8,943 bases of DNA from Chloroflexota bacterium (lineage in GTDB: Bacteria > Chloroflexota > Anaerolineae > Anaerolineales > Villigracilaceae), in the NCBI GenBank assembly GCA_021796155.1, contig JAJYOO010000071.1, forward strand, positions 1 to 8,943, written 5' to 3'. Numbering within the stretch: position 1 is the first letter of the stretch; each line of letters opens with the position of its first letter. Made by a program: the position numbers and the translations under genes. The notes below the pieces were generated by a model that worked only from the letters and a program-made list of their open reading frames with translations, had not been told where the DNA came from and ran no database searches. Below are positions 1 through 6,184 of the stretch, piece by piece.

Positions 1-61
1 TATATTCGGATCAATTGTCGACCAGAGATCACGGTTTTTACCTTGAGGGCTGCGTAGCGTC

Positions 62-90
62 TTGCTATCTGTTGCCGAGGTGGGTATAAT
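62..90 (+). promoter_or_regulatory. Sigma-70-like promoter of the ileS T-box leader
   Basis: TTGCTA (62-67) is a 4/6 match to the -35 box. It is followed by a 17-bp spacer and a perfect TATAAT (85-90). Transcription would start near 97, just before the conserved T-box opening, and give a leader of about 370 nt. The first 60 bases of the window show no gene or clear signal. Start and spacing are read from the sequence; promoter activity is inferred. Confidence 0.7.
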
Positions 91-205
91 CAGCAAAACT
101 TAAAAGCGATGATGGGAACGAGTAGGTCCGAATCCCTGCCAGCGAATCTGGAAACGGTGAAAGCCAGATCAGAAAAATCGGGTTGAAAATCCTCCCGGAG
201 TTGCA

Positions 206-240
206 GACCGAAAATCGAATACTCGATCATCGAATATTTG
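206..240 (+). repeat. Second CGAAT-type repeat patch inside the T-box linker
   Basis: ATCGAATA occurs at 214-221 and again at 229-236, with ACTCGATC between them. The composition and units match the tract at 391-457. It lies in the variable linker between stem I and stem III, so it need not disturb the conserved T-box core. Confidence 0.5.
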
Positions 241-346
241 ATTAGTAAGCGAGACGGAGTCATCCTTCGTTATCAAAGATGCGGATATGGATGTATCCGA
301 CTGAGCGCCCAATTTTGGGAAGCAGAGTGGTACCGCGTGAGTTATG

Positions 347-379
347 ACTCTCGTCTCTGATATGAGGCGAGAGTTTTTT
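347..379 (+). terminator. Intrinsic terminator of the ileS T-box
   Basis: ACTCTCGTCTC (347-357) pairs with GAGGCGAGAGT (364-374) as an 11-bp stem with one G-U pair and the loop TGATAT. A run of six T follows at 374-379. Bases 352-359 are needed by the antiterminator, so binding of uncharged tRNA-Ile would disrupt this hairpin. Confidence 0.93.
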
Positions 380-390
380 GTTAATGCCGT

Positions 391-457
391 TATTCGATAG
401 TCGAACTTCGACAATCGAGGAACGAATATCCAATATCGAATTACGAATATCGAATTT
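391..457 (+). repeat. Degenerate CGAAT/TCGAA short-repeat tract
   Basis: This stretch between the T-box terminator and the ileS ribosome site is built from variants of TTCGA, TCGAA and CGAATAT. An exact 11-base unit AATATCGAATT occurs at 432-442 and 446-456, and ACGAATATC occurs at 422-430 and 443-451. TTCGA 393-397 and TCGAA 401-405 form a small inverted repeat. The tract is open in the ileS frame but is not typical IleRS sequence. It resembles spacer repeats rather than leader structure. Confidence 0.7.
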
Positions 458-458
458 C

Positions 459-463
459 GGAGG
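459..463 (+). promoter_or_regulatory. Ribosome binding site of ileS
   Basis: GGAGG at 459-463 lies 4 bases before ATG 468. It decides the ileS start. The in-frame upstream codons (TTG 378, ATG 384) lie in or beside the terminator and have no such site. Confidence 0.8.
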
Positions 464-467
464 TCGA

Positions 468-3400
468 ATGTTCAAACCAGTTTCGTCCAAGCTCGACGTT
501 CCTTCGATGGAAGAAGGCGTGCTGAATTTCTGGCAGCGCGAGCAAATCTTCAAGAAGACGGTTGAGCAGCGTCAAGGCAAACCCGAATACGTTTTCTTTG
601 AAGGCCCGCCAACGGCGAACGGACGCCCCGGTGTGCATCACGTTTTGGCGCGCGCGTTCAAAGATATGTTCCCGCGCTACAAGATCATGCGCGGCTACCA
701 CGTTTCGCGGCGCGGCGGCTGGGACACGCAAGGCTTGCCGGTCGAGATCGAAGTCGAAAAGAAGCATGGCTTTACTGATAAAAAACAAATCGAAGAATAC
801 GGCATCGCCAAGTTCAACGAAGAATGCCGCAAGTCTGCATTTGAATATATCCGCGATTGGGCGAAACTTACGGATCGAATTGCGTTCTGGGTTGACCTCG
901 ACGACGCGTACGTGACGTATACCAACGATTACATCGAGTCAGTTTGGTGGATTCTCAAATCGTTCTGGGAGAAAGATTTACTTTACAAAGGATATAAGGT
1001 TGTACCTTATTGCCCGCGCTGCGGCACGCCTCTTTCGGACCATGAAGTGGCTCTCGGTTACGACGAAGCAACCGACCCCTCGGTCTTTGTCCGCATGCCG
1101 CTGGTGGACAAGCCCGATACATCGCTGTTGGTGTGGACAACCACGCCATGGACTTTACCCGGTAACGTTGCGGTCGCCGCGCACCCTGACGTGGATTATG
1201 TGACAGTGGAGCGATCTTTGCCCGATGGCGGCACAGAGAAATTGATCCTTGCCAAGATGCTGCTTGAAAAAGTTTTCCGTGGCGAAGAAGTTAAAGTCCT
1301 GGATATATTTAAAGGCAAAAAACTCAAGGGCACGAAATATCATCCGCTCTATACTTTCTTGCCCCCAGATAAACCAGCTTATTATGTTGTGAACGCTGAA
1401 TACGTAACCACGGAAGATGGCAGTGGCCTGGTGCATATTGCTCCGGCTTTTGGTCAGGAAGATATGGAAACAGGCAAGCAATCCGATTTGCCTGTGTTGA
1501 TGACCGTTTTGCCGGATGGCACGTTCATTCCCGAAGTCAAACCGTGGCGCGGTGTCTTCATCAAAGATGCTGATCCGCAAATCATCGAAGACTTGCGCGC
1601 ACGCGGACTCTTGTTCCGCACCGAAGGATATACACACACGTATCCATTTTGCTGGCGATGTCATACACCGTTGATGTATTATGCGCGCGACTCGTGGTAC
1701 GTTCGCACCACCCAATTCCGCAATCGCTTGGTGGAATTGAATAACACCATCAATTGGGTTCCCGAACACATCAGGGAAGGGCGGTTTGGTAATTGGCTCT
1801 CCAACAATATTGACTGGGCGTTGAGTCGCGAGCGATATTGGGGCACTCCGCTGCCCGTCTGGGAATGCGGCGAATGCAAACATCGCGAGTGCATGGGTTC
1901 AGTAAAAGAATTGTCCGAGAAAGTTGGCCGCGACCTTTCCGATCTTGATCTGCATCGTCCGTACGTGGATGAAATCCAATATCAATGCCCCGAATGCGGC
2001 GGGACGATGAGCCGCGTCAAAGATTTGATTGACGTCTGGTTTGACTCCGGTTCGATGCCATACGCGCAGTGGCATTATCCGTTTGAGAACAAAGAGAAAT
2101 TTGAGTCGCAATTCCCTGCGGATTACATCTGCGAAGCTGTTGACCAGACACGCGGCTGGTTTTATTCGCTGCATGCCATCGGTACGCTATTAATGGACTC
2201 GGTCGCGTATAAAAATGTTCTTTGTCTCGGTTTGATTCTCGACGGCGAGGGCAGAAAGATGTCGAAGAGTCTTGGCAACATTGTTGATCCGTGGGATGTG
2301 CTCAAGGTTAACGGTGCGGACGCGTTCCGTTGGTATCTTTATACGGCGACACCGCCGGGAAATGAGCGTCGCTTCTCTTCGGAGTTGGTTGGCGAGGTCG
2401 TACGCGCGTTCACGCTGACGCTGTGGAACGTGTACTCGTTCTTTGTTACTTACGCCAACCTGGATAAACCACAGCTGACGTCTGTGCGCGTTTACAGCGA
2501 TAATGTTTTGGATCGCTGGCTGATTTCGGAGCTTCATGCGCTCATGCGTGACATAACCAACGCGTACGAGAGTTATGATGTCACCGCCGCGACGCGGCCC
2601 ATCGAAGGATTTGTTGAAAAACTTTCGACGTGGTATCTGCGTCGCTCGCGTCGCCGCTTCTGGAAATCTGAATCAGACGCGGATAAACAAGCCGCGTATG
2701 GTACGCTTTACACCGCGCTCGTTACGCTTTCAAAATTACTCGCGCCTGCCATGCCGTTCCTTGCGGATGAGCTTTATCAGAACCTTGTCCGTTCGGTGGA
2801 TCAATACGCACCCGAGTCGGTTCATCTCGCTGAATGGCCGAAGTTCGATGAAGCGCTGATTGATGAGTCACTTAATCGCGATATGGAATTGGTAATGAAG
2901 TTGGTCTCGCTCGGACATCAAGCGCGGCAAAAGGCGAATCGAAAAGTCCGTCAGCCGCTCAAGGAAGTTGCGTTCTCGCTTGGCAACGCGTCTGATCGTA
3001 AAGCAGTTGAAACTTTTGCTGAGTTGATCGAAGATGAATTGAATGTCAAGACTGTGCGTTTGCTTGATACTTCAACAGAAGCAGTCTCGCACACGATCAA
3101 GCCCTTGCCAAAACAACTCGGACAAAAATATGGCAATAAGTTCCCTGCGCTGCAAAAAGCAATTCTTGCCATGAGCTCGGAAGATGTCGCGCGTGCGCTG
3201 CTTGGCGGTGGTTCCGTGAAAGTCACTTTAGATAGACAGGCTTATGACATTCTGCCCGAAGAAGTCGAAGTGAAAGCACAGGCAAAAGAAGGTTTCGCGG
3301 TTGCAGAAGATGGCGCGTATGTTGCCGCGCTCGTCACCGAACTTACTCCTGATCTTGTGCGTGAAGGTTTGGCGCGGGAGTTCGTCCGCCGTGTGCAGGA

Positions 3401-3617
3401 TTTGCGGAAGAGCGCTGATCTCGATGTGGCGGATCGCATCAATCTGTTTGTTGTTGCCTCGGCGAGTTTGAAGTCGGCTATCGAGGTGCATCGTGATTAC
3501 ATCACGACCGAAACGCTGGCCGTTGCGCTGAATTTTAGCGAGCCGCCCAAGGACGCTTCATCTGTCGATGACGACTTCGATGGCGAGAAGGTCAAAGTTG
3601 GATTGGTTAAAGCATGA
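468..3617 (+). CDS. ileS: Isoleucyl-tRNA synthetase, type 2 (eukaryote-like), GXHH variant
   Basis: This 1049-residue cytosolic class I synthetase charges tRNA-Ile with isoleucine using ATP. The protein starts MFKPVSSKLDVP, the usual N-terminus of the type-2 bacterial/eukaryotic clade. The HIGH signature position reads G55-V-H57-H58, a swapped GXHH in place of HXGH. KMSKS is intact at 597-601. The CP1 editing domain is present: the threonine-rich WTTTPWTLPGN starts at 223, and the GQEDMETG region has D332 where the editing aspartate is expected. Cysteine knuckles C182/C185, C395/C398, C467/C470/C475 and C507/C510 suggest bound zinc. The C-terminal part, from about 685 on, is the anticodon-binding region of the IleRS2 type. 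Length agrees with the family (about 1030-1080). Expression is under the upstream T-box. The stop codon abuts an inverted-repeat element. Type-2 enzymes are naturally poorly sensitive to mupirocin. Confidence 0.97.
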   Translation: MFKPVSSKLDVPSMEEGVLNFWQREQIFKKTVEQRQGKPEYVFFEGPPTANGRPGVHHVLARAFKDMFPRYKIMRGYHVSRRGGWDTQGLPVEIEVEKKHGFTDKKQIEEYGIAKFNEECRKSAFEYIRDWAKLTDRIAFWVDLDDAYVTYTNDYIESVWWILKSFWEKDLLYKGYKVVPYCPRCGTPLSDHEVALGYDEATDPSVFVRMPLVDKPDTSLLVWTTTPWTLPGNVAVAAHPDVDYVTVERSLPDGGTEKLILAKMLLEKVFRGEEVKVLDIFKGKKLKGTKYHPLYTFLPPDKPAYYVVNAEYVTTEDGSGLVHIAPAFGQEDMETGKQSDLPVLMTVLPDGTFIPEVKPWRGVFIKDADPQIIEDLRARGLLFRTEGYTHTYPFCWRCHTPLMYYARDSWYVRTTQFRNRLVELNNTINWVPEHIREGRFGNWLSNNIDWALSRERYWGTPLPVWECGECKHRECMGSVKELSEKVGRDLSDLDLHRPYVDEIQYQCPECGGTMSRVKDLIDVWFDSGSMPYAQWHYPFENKEKFESQFPADYICEAVDQTRGWFYSLHAIGTLLMDSVAYKNVLCLGLILDGEGRKMSKSLGNIVDPWDVLKVNGADAFRWYLYTATPPGNERRFSSELVGEVVRAFTLTLWNVYSFFVTYANLDKPQLTSVRVYSDNVLDRWLISELHALMRDITNAYESYDVTAATRPIEGFVEKLSTWYLRRSRRRFWKSESDADKQAAYGTLYTALVTLSKLLAPAMPFLADELYQNLVRSVDQYAPESVHLAEWPKFDEALIDESLNRDMELVMKLVSLGHQARQKANRKVRQPLKEVAFSLGNASDRKAVETFAELIEDELNVKTVRLLDTSTEAVSHTIKPLPKQLGQKYGNKFPALQKAILAMSSEDVARALLGGGSVKVTLDRQAYDILPEEVEVKAQAKEGFAVAEDGAYVAALVTELTPDLVREGLAREFVRRVQDLRKSADLDVADRINLFVVASASLKSAIEVHRDYITTETLAVALNFSEPPKDASSVDDDFDGEKVKVGLVKA

Positions 3618-3705
3618 TGTCATTGCGGAGGCGAAGCCTGAAGCAATCTCCTGTTAGATGATTATTTGAGATTGCCACGCTCGCTTTGCTCGCTCGCAAT
3701 GACAT
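3617..3705. repeat. REP/MITE-like inverted-repeat element
   Basis: ATGTCATTGCG (3617-3627) and CGCAATGACAT (3695-3705) are perfect 11-bp inverted ends. An inner perfect 8-bp pair, GCAATCTC 3643-3650 and GAGATTGC 3668-3675, continues the fold. The middle is imperfect (GAGGCGAAGC against GCTCGCTTTGCTCG). The left end shares its first A with the last base of the ileS TGA codon. The type resembles dispersed palindromic elements with CATTGCGAG...CTCGCAATG ends that are found in many copies in some environmental bacteria. Copy number cannot be seen here. Confidence 0.75.
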
Positions 3706-3713
3706 TTCTAAAA

Positions 3714-4142
3714 ATGCAAATTGAACAAGTAACAATAGCCACCGAAGAACTGTGGGACGCGCTCCAACGACTCGTCCCACAGTTGACGTCTAATAATCCG
3801 CCTCCGTCGCGAGACGATCTTGCAGCTCTCGTTAAATCAGAATCCTCCACGCTGATCATCGCCCGCGCTGACGACGAATCTATTATTGGCGCGGCATGTG
3901 TGACGGTATATCGCGTCCCAACCGGCATCCGTGCCATCATCGAAGATGTCATCGTGGACGTGTCCGCGCGCGGGCGGGGAGTTGGCGAAACCTTGATTCG
4001 TCGTTGTTTGGATATCGCGCGTGAGAAGGGCGCGAGTGGTGTTTCGCTGACATCAAATCCAAAACGCGAAGCCGCGAATCGGCTGTATCAAAGAATGGGG
4101 TTTACGAGACGCGAGACGAACGCGTATTATTTCAAATTCTGA
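3714..4142 (+). CDS. GNAT-family N-acetyltransferase
   Basis: This predicted 142-residue soluble acetyltransferase of the Gcn5-related (GNAT) fold transfers acetyl from acetyl-CoA to an amine; the substrate is unknown. It shows the fold in order: an N-terminal strand MQIEQVTIAT, a central GAACVTVYRV strand (about 59-68), the motif A strand IEDVIVDVSARGRGVG with the pyrophosphate loop R86-G-R-G-V-G91, helix LIRRCLDIAREKG, then motif B with SLTSNPKREAANRLYQRMGF (111-130). ATG 3714 is chosen because the longer open frame (from TTG 3666, and ATG 3699) runs through the inverted-repeat element and would add non-GNAT residues. No clear Shine-Dalgarno precedes 3714. It lies 96 bases after ileS on the same strand and could be read from the ileS transcript. 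Confidence 0.88.
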   Translation: MQIEQVTIATEELWDALQRLVPQLTSNNPPPSRDDLAALVKSESSTLIIARADDESIIGAACVTVYRVPTGIRAIIEDVIVDVSARGRGVGETLIRRCLDIAREKGASGVSLTSNPKREAANRLYQRMGFTRRETNAYYFKF

Positions 4143-4147
4143 TTTAT

Positions 4148-4177
4148 TGTAGGGGCGACTGGCTAGTCGCCCCTACA
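4148..4177. repeat. Perfect GC-rich hairpin between convergent genes
   Basis: TGTAGGGGCGACT (4148-4160) and AGTCGCCCCTACA (4165-4177) are perfectly complementary, giving a 13-bp stem with the tetraloop GGCT. The acyltransferase stop codon (TAG on the minus strand, 4173-4175) lies inside the right arm, and the GNAT stop is 5 bases from the left arm. No T-run follows on either strand, so it is not a textbook intrinsic terminator. It could still slow polymerase or protect mRNA 3' ends from both sides. It resembles a widespread GTAGGGGCGA...TCGCCCCTAC intergenic palindrome. Confidence 0.85.
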
Positions 4178-4844
4178 TGTTTATAAAATATTTCCCTGTT
4201 GCCCTTTCCAAATCCGAATATTCACCGCGGTATTCTTCCGGCAACAACTTGGCGAGGCGGTACATCATCTCGTCCGCGATTTCCTGACGCATTTCAGCGC
4301 TAACCCGGACGCCATTAGTGTTTATTTTGAATGGCTCTCCGACGCGGATATGAAAATCTGTCCGCTTGAACTTTTTTAAATTCGCGCTGAAATTTTCTCC
4401 GCCCCAATGAGCGACTGGCAAAATGGGAACATTGGCTTGCAAAGCCAACATCACGATTCCGGGTTTGGCTCGGATAAGCTTGCCGGTTTTGTTGCGTGTT
4501 CCTTCGGGTGATAAGCCGAAGATATAACCTTGCTTCAAAACTGCCAACGCTTTTTTGAGCGCAGCCAAATCTGCTTCGCCGCGGTGAAGTGGGATTCCAC
4601 CCCAGAGTGTAAAAATAAAATTCAAAAACCAGTTATCCCAGCTTTCCACTTTTGCCCAGCCGGTCATTGGCCGCGGAAAGATTTCTCCATAAAGAACAGG
4701 CACTTCAATGGAGCCGGTGTGGTTGCCATAAATGATTAAGGGCCCGTGCGTGGGAATCTTTTTCAAATCAGGCGCGTCGATGCGGCACATGATATGCAAG
4801 CCAAGTTTCATGGCATTGGTGATAAACCAGTGGAGGAAGTTCAT
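4173..4844 (-). CDS. plsC: PlsC-family lysophospholipid acyltransferase
   Basis: This 223-residue member of the 1-acyl-sn-glycerol-3-phosphate acyltransferase family typically adds an acyl chain to lysophosphatidate to make phosphatidate at the inner membrane face. Block I reads GNHTGSIEVP with H42, but the usual HX4D is HX4E here (E47). Block II is IPLHRGEAD (85-92), block III is GLSPEGTRNKTG (110-121), and block IV is the VPILPVAHWG segment. The N-terminus (FLHWFITNAMKLGLHIM) is a hydrophobic, amphipathic anchor. It lies 10 bases downstream of the lipid kinase gene and is probably co-transcribed. No good ribosome site is visible before ATG 4844, so coupling to the upstream gene is likely. 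Because family members vary, the acceptor could be another lysolipid. Confidence 0.9.
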   Translation of the reverse strand: MNFLHWFITNAMKLGLHIMCRIDAPDLKKIPTHGPLIIYGNHTGSIEVPVLYGEIFPRPMTGWAKVESWDNWFLNFIFTLWGGIPLHRGEADLAALKKALAVLKQGYIFGLSPEGTRNKTGKLIRAKPGIVMLALQANVPILPVAHWGGENFSANLKKFKRTDFHIRVGEPFKINTNGVRVSAEMRQEIADEMMYRLAKLLPEEYRGEYSDLERATGKYFINM

Positions 4845-4854
4845 GAGAAAACTG

Positions 4855-5769
4855 TCAGACGCAGACGATTTCCAATTTTTCTGGAATCAGTTCGAGTTCC
4901 AGTTTTGAACCGTTGCGACATAACGTTTCGCCATCCGCGTGAGCGGGGAAATCGCCTTTGAGCGCGGTGATCGTCACGCGCTTGCTGCGCGTCGTTTTGA
5001 TCTCCGGTTGTGTGGCTTGGTCGCCGCGAATGAAATGCGGAATGAGACCGAACATCCGCAGTTTGCCCGCCGATGATGCAATGCAGAGGTCGAACTGGCC
5101 ATCGGCTGGATCGCCGTTCGGCGCCATTCGGAATCCACCACCCATGCGTGTGCCGTTCATGACCGAGACCATGAGCGAGTCTTGTTCGATAGTTTGGCCG
5201 TCCACTTCGATGCGAAGTTTTGGCGGTGTGTAATAAAAGAAAATGGTTTGGATCGCGCCGATGAGATAAGCCAGCAAGCCGCGCGTCCATTTGATTTGCA
5301 GAGCCGCGAAGCCGACCGCCGCGTCGAACCCAACGCCGATGCCGTTGCCAAAATAACGGCCTTCGGGATAATCGCCGCCTTTGACCAATCCCACATCAAT
5401 CTTTTTTCGTTTGTTTTCTTTTATTGCAATCAGGCCGTCTTCAAGATTGGTTGGGATGCCTGTGCCGCCTGCAAAGTCATTGCCAGTGCCAACACTCAAC
5501 ACGGCGAATGCTGGTGAGCTTCCATTCATATGCGCTTTCATCACACCGTTCAACGCTTCGTTGAGCGTGCCGTCGCCGCTGGCGCAAACGATGACGTCGT
5601 ATCCATCGTAGGATGCGTTCTCTGCAAGCTCAAGCGCGTGCATCACGCGCTCGGTGCGGACCAGTTGATAATCGAAATTGTTTGAATGAAAAAATTCTTC
5701 GATGCGCGGGATTGATTTTTCGCCCAGCCCGCGGCCTGAAATTGGATTCACGATGACAAAATATTTCAA
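4855..5769 (-). CDS. Diacylglycerol kinase catalytic-domain lipid kinase (YegS/DgkB-like)
   Basis: This 304-residue soluble lipid kinase belongs to the DAGK_cat family and phosphorylates diacylglycerol or a related lipid with ATP, yielding phosphatidate. The N-terminal strand is FVIVNPISGRG (4-14). The nucleotide-binding SGDGTLNEALNG (64-75) has S where GGDGT is usual. GTGNDFAGG spans 94-102, and HADGE near the C-terminus matches the conserved DGE segment. Length fits the family (about 290-310). I choose TTG 5769 because translation from it begins directly at the first strand, and GGAG lies 7 bases upstream. A longer frame opens at GTG 5811 and would add 14 residues read from a hairpin. That hairpin holds the ribosome site in its 3' arm. 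The acyltransferase follows after 10 bases, which suggests a lipid operon. Confidence 0.9.
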   Translation of the reverse strand: MKYFVIVNPISGRGLGEKSIPRIEEFFHSNNFDYQLVRTERVMHALELAENASYDGYDVIVCASGDGTLNEALNGVMKAHMNGSSPAFAVLSVGTGNDFAGGTGIPTNLEDGLIAIKENKRKKIDVGLVKGGDYPEGRYFGNGIGVGFDAAVGFAALQIKWTRGLLAYLIGAIQTIFFYYTPPKLRIEVDGQTIEQDSLMVSVMNGTRMGGGFRMAPNGDPADGQFDLCIASSAGKLRMFGLIPHFIRGDQATQPEIKTTRSKRVTITALKGDFPAHADGETLCRNGSKLELELIPEKLEIVCV

Positions 5770-5775
5770 GATTCC

Positions 5776-5804
5776 ACTCCGTCCGGCAGTAAGATGGACG
5801 GAGT
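5776..5804 (-). promoter_or_regulatory. Hairpin enclosing the lipid-kinase ribosome site
   Basis: ACTCCGTCC (5776-5784) and GGACGGAGT (5796-5804) are perfect 9-bp inverted repeats around an 11-base loop. In the minus-strand RNA the 3' arm is GGACGGAGT, which includes the GGAG 7 bases before TTG 5769. The stem would therefore hide the ribosome site. Whether this is regulatory or a remnant of an intergenic repeat is inference. Confidence 0.6.
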
Positions 5805-5812
5805 TTATCACA

Positions 5813-5837
5813 AACCGATGTTTGCCGAAGATCGGTT
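5813..5837 (-). terminator. Weak hairpin after the 98-residue gene
   Basis: AACCGAT (5813-5819) and ATCGGTT (5831-5837) pair perfectly around 11 bases, 6 bases after the stop of the minus-strand gene ending at 5844. The 3' side runs into TTTGTG and not a full T-run, so it is at best a leaky terminator or attenuator before the lipid kinase. Confidence 0.35.
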
Positions 5838-5843
5838 AAGATA

Positions 5844-6140
5844 TTACTTTTCCCTAAGTGGCTCCTCCATCATTCGCGGCGTTTTGCGGTAATCAGCGCG
5901 ATGTCCGGAATAGACCTTGCTCAGGGCATCCATTAATTCATCCATCGCATAGGCTTCTTCGTTGTCCAATACTTTTTTCAATTTGCCGAGATGCTCTTCT
6001 AATTCTTCCATCTTCTCGCGAAAGTCGTTGAACGTTTCGTGGTTGGCGTTTTCCCTCAATTCATGAGACGCCTCATGCGCCTCATCCACCGCCTGCATGG
6101 CATTGTGAATATACTCAAGAATCTGATCCCAGTCCGTCAT
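5844..6140 (-). CDS. Small charged helical protein, function unknown
   Basis: This 98-residue protein is not one I recognise. It has no signal peptide, membrane segment or cysteine. The sequence is very rich in E, D, K and H and almost free of G and P up to about residue 77, where a Y-S-G-H turn begins a basic, proline-containing tail (YRKTPRMMEEPLREK). Heptad-like spacing in MEELEEHLGKLKKVLDNEE (44-62) suggests a coiled coil or helical hairpin. The start is well supported: ATG 6138-6140 has AAGGAG 8 bases upstream. It lies 44 bases after the mocA-like gene and 74 bases before the kinase start on the same strand, so it may share transcripts with either. Codon usage and composition give it the look of a real gene. 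Confidence 0.82.
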   Translation of the reverse strand: MTDWDQILEYIHNAMQAVDEAHEASHELRENANHETFNDFREKMEELEEHLGKLKKVLDNEEAYAMDELMDALSKVYSGHRADYRKTPRMMEEPLREK

Positions 6141-6184
6141 GGCACACGCTCCTTTCGAACCGGCCCCAATTTCACAGTACCACG

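Larger units (their letters stand above)
98..380 (+). ncRNA. T-box riboswitch (tRNA-Ile responsive) upstream of ileS
   Basis: This leader senses uncharged tRNA-Ile and controls read-through into ileS. The conserved opening GATGGGAACGAGTAG (111-125) contains the AGTA loop-E element. Stem I can form from GGGA 114-117 with TCCC 193-196, AATCC 131-135 with GGGTT 180-184, and ATCTGG 146-151 with CCAGAT 164-169. That leaves a 3' specifier loop in which AUC (189-191) is the likely Ile codon; the following base is C, where a purine is usual. CGGATA 282-287 and TATCCG 294-299 form a likely stem III. The T-box sequence AGAGTGGTACCGCG lies at 324-337. Its UGGU (328-331) complements an ACCA tRNA end, which fits tRNA-Ile with discriminator A. 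The antiterminator is 323-327 with 355-359 plus 335-337 with 352-354. Its 3' side is also part of the terminator stem, so the two structures exclude each other. Confidence 0.93.

Noticed and set aside
391..457. Possible CRISPR or tandem-repeat array
   Set aside because: The units are short and degenerate without unique spacers, and no cas gene is present.
378..467. N-terminal extension of IleRS by 30 residues
   Set aside because: The codons begin inside the T-box terminator and run through short repeats. GGAGG precedes ATG 468, where the normal IleRS N-terminus begins.
1155..1883. Long minus-strand open frame inside ileS
   Set aside because: It is antisense to a fully conserved synthetase and has no recognisable domain or ribosome site.
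3666..3713. Longer GNAT start (TTG 3666 or ATG 3699)
   Set aside because: These residues are encoded by the inverted-repeat element, and the GNAT fold begins at ATG 3714.
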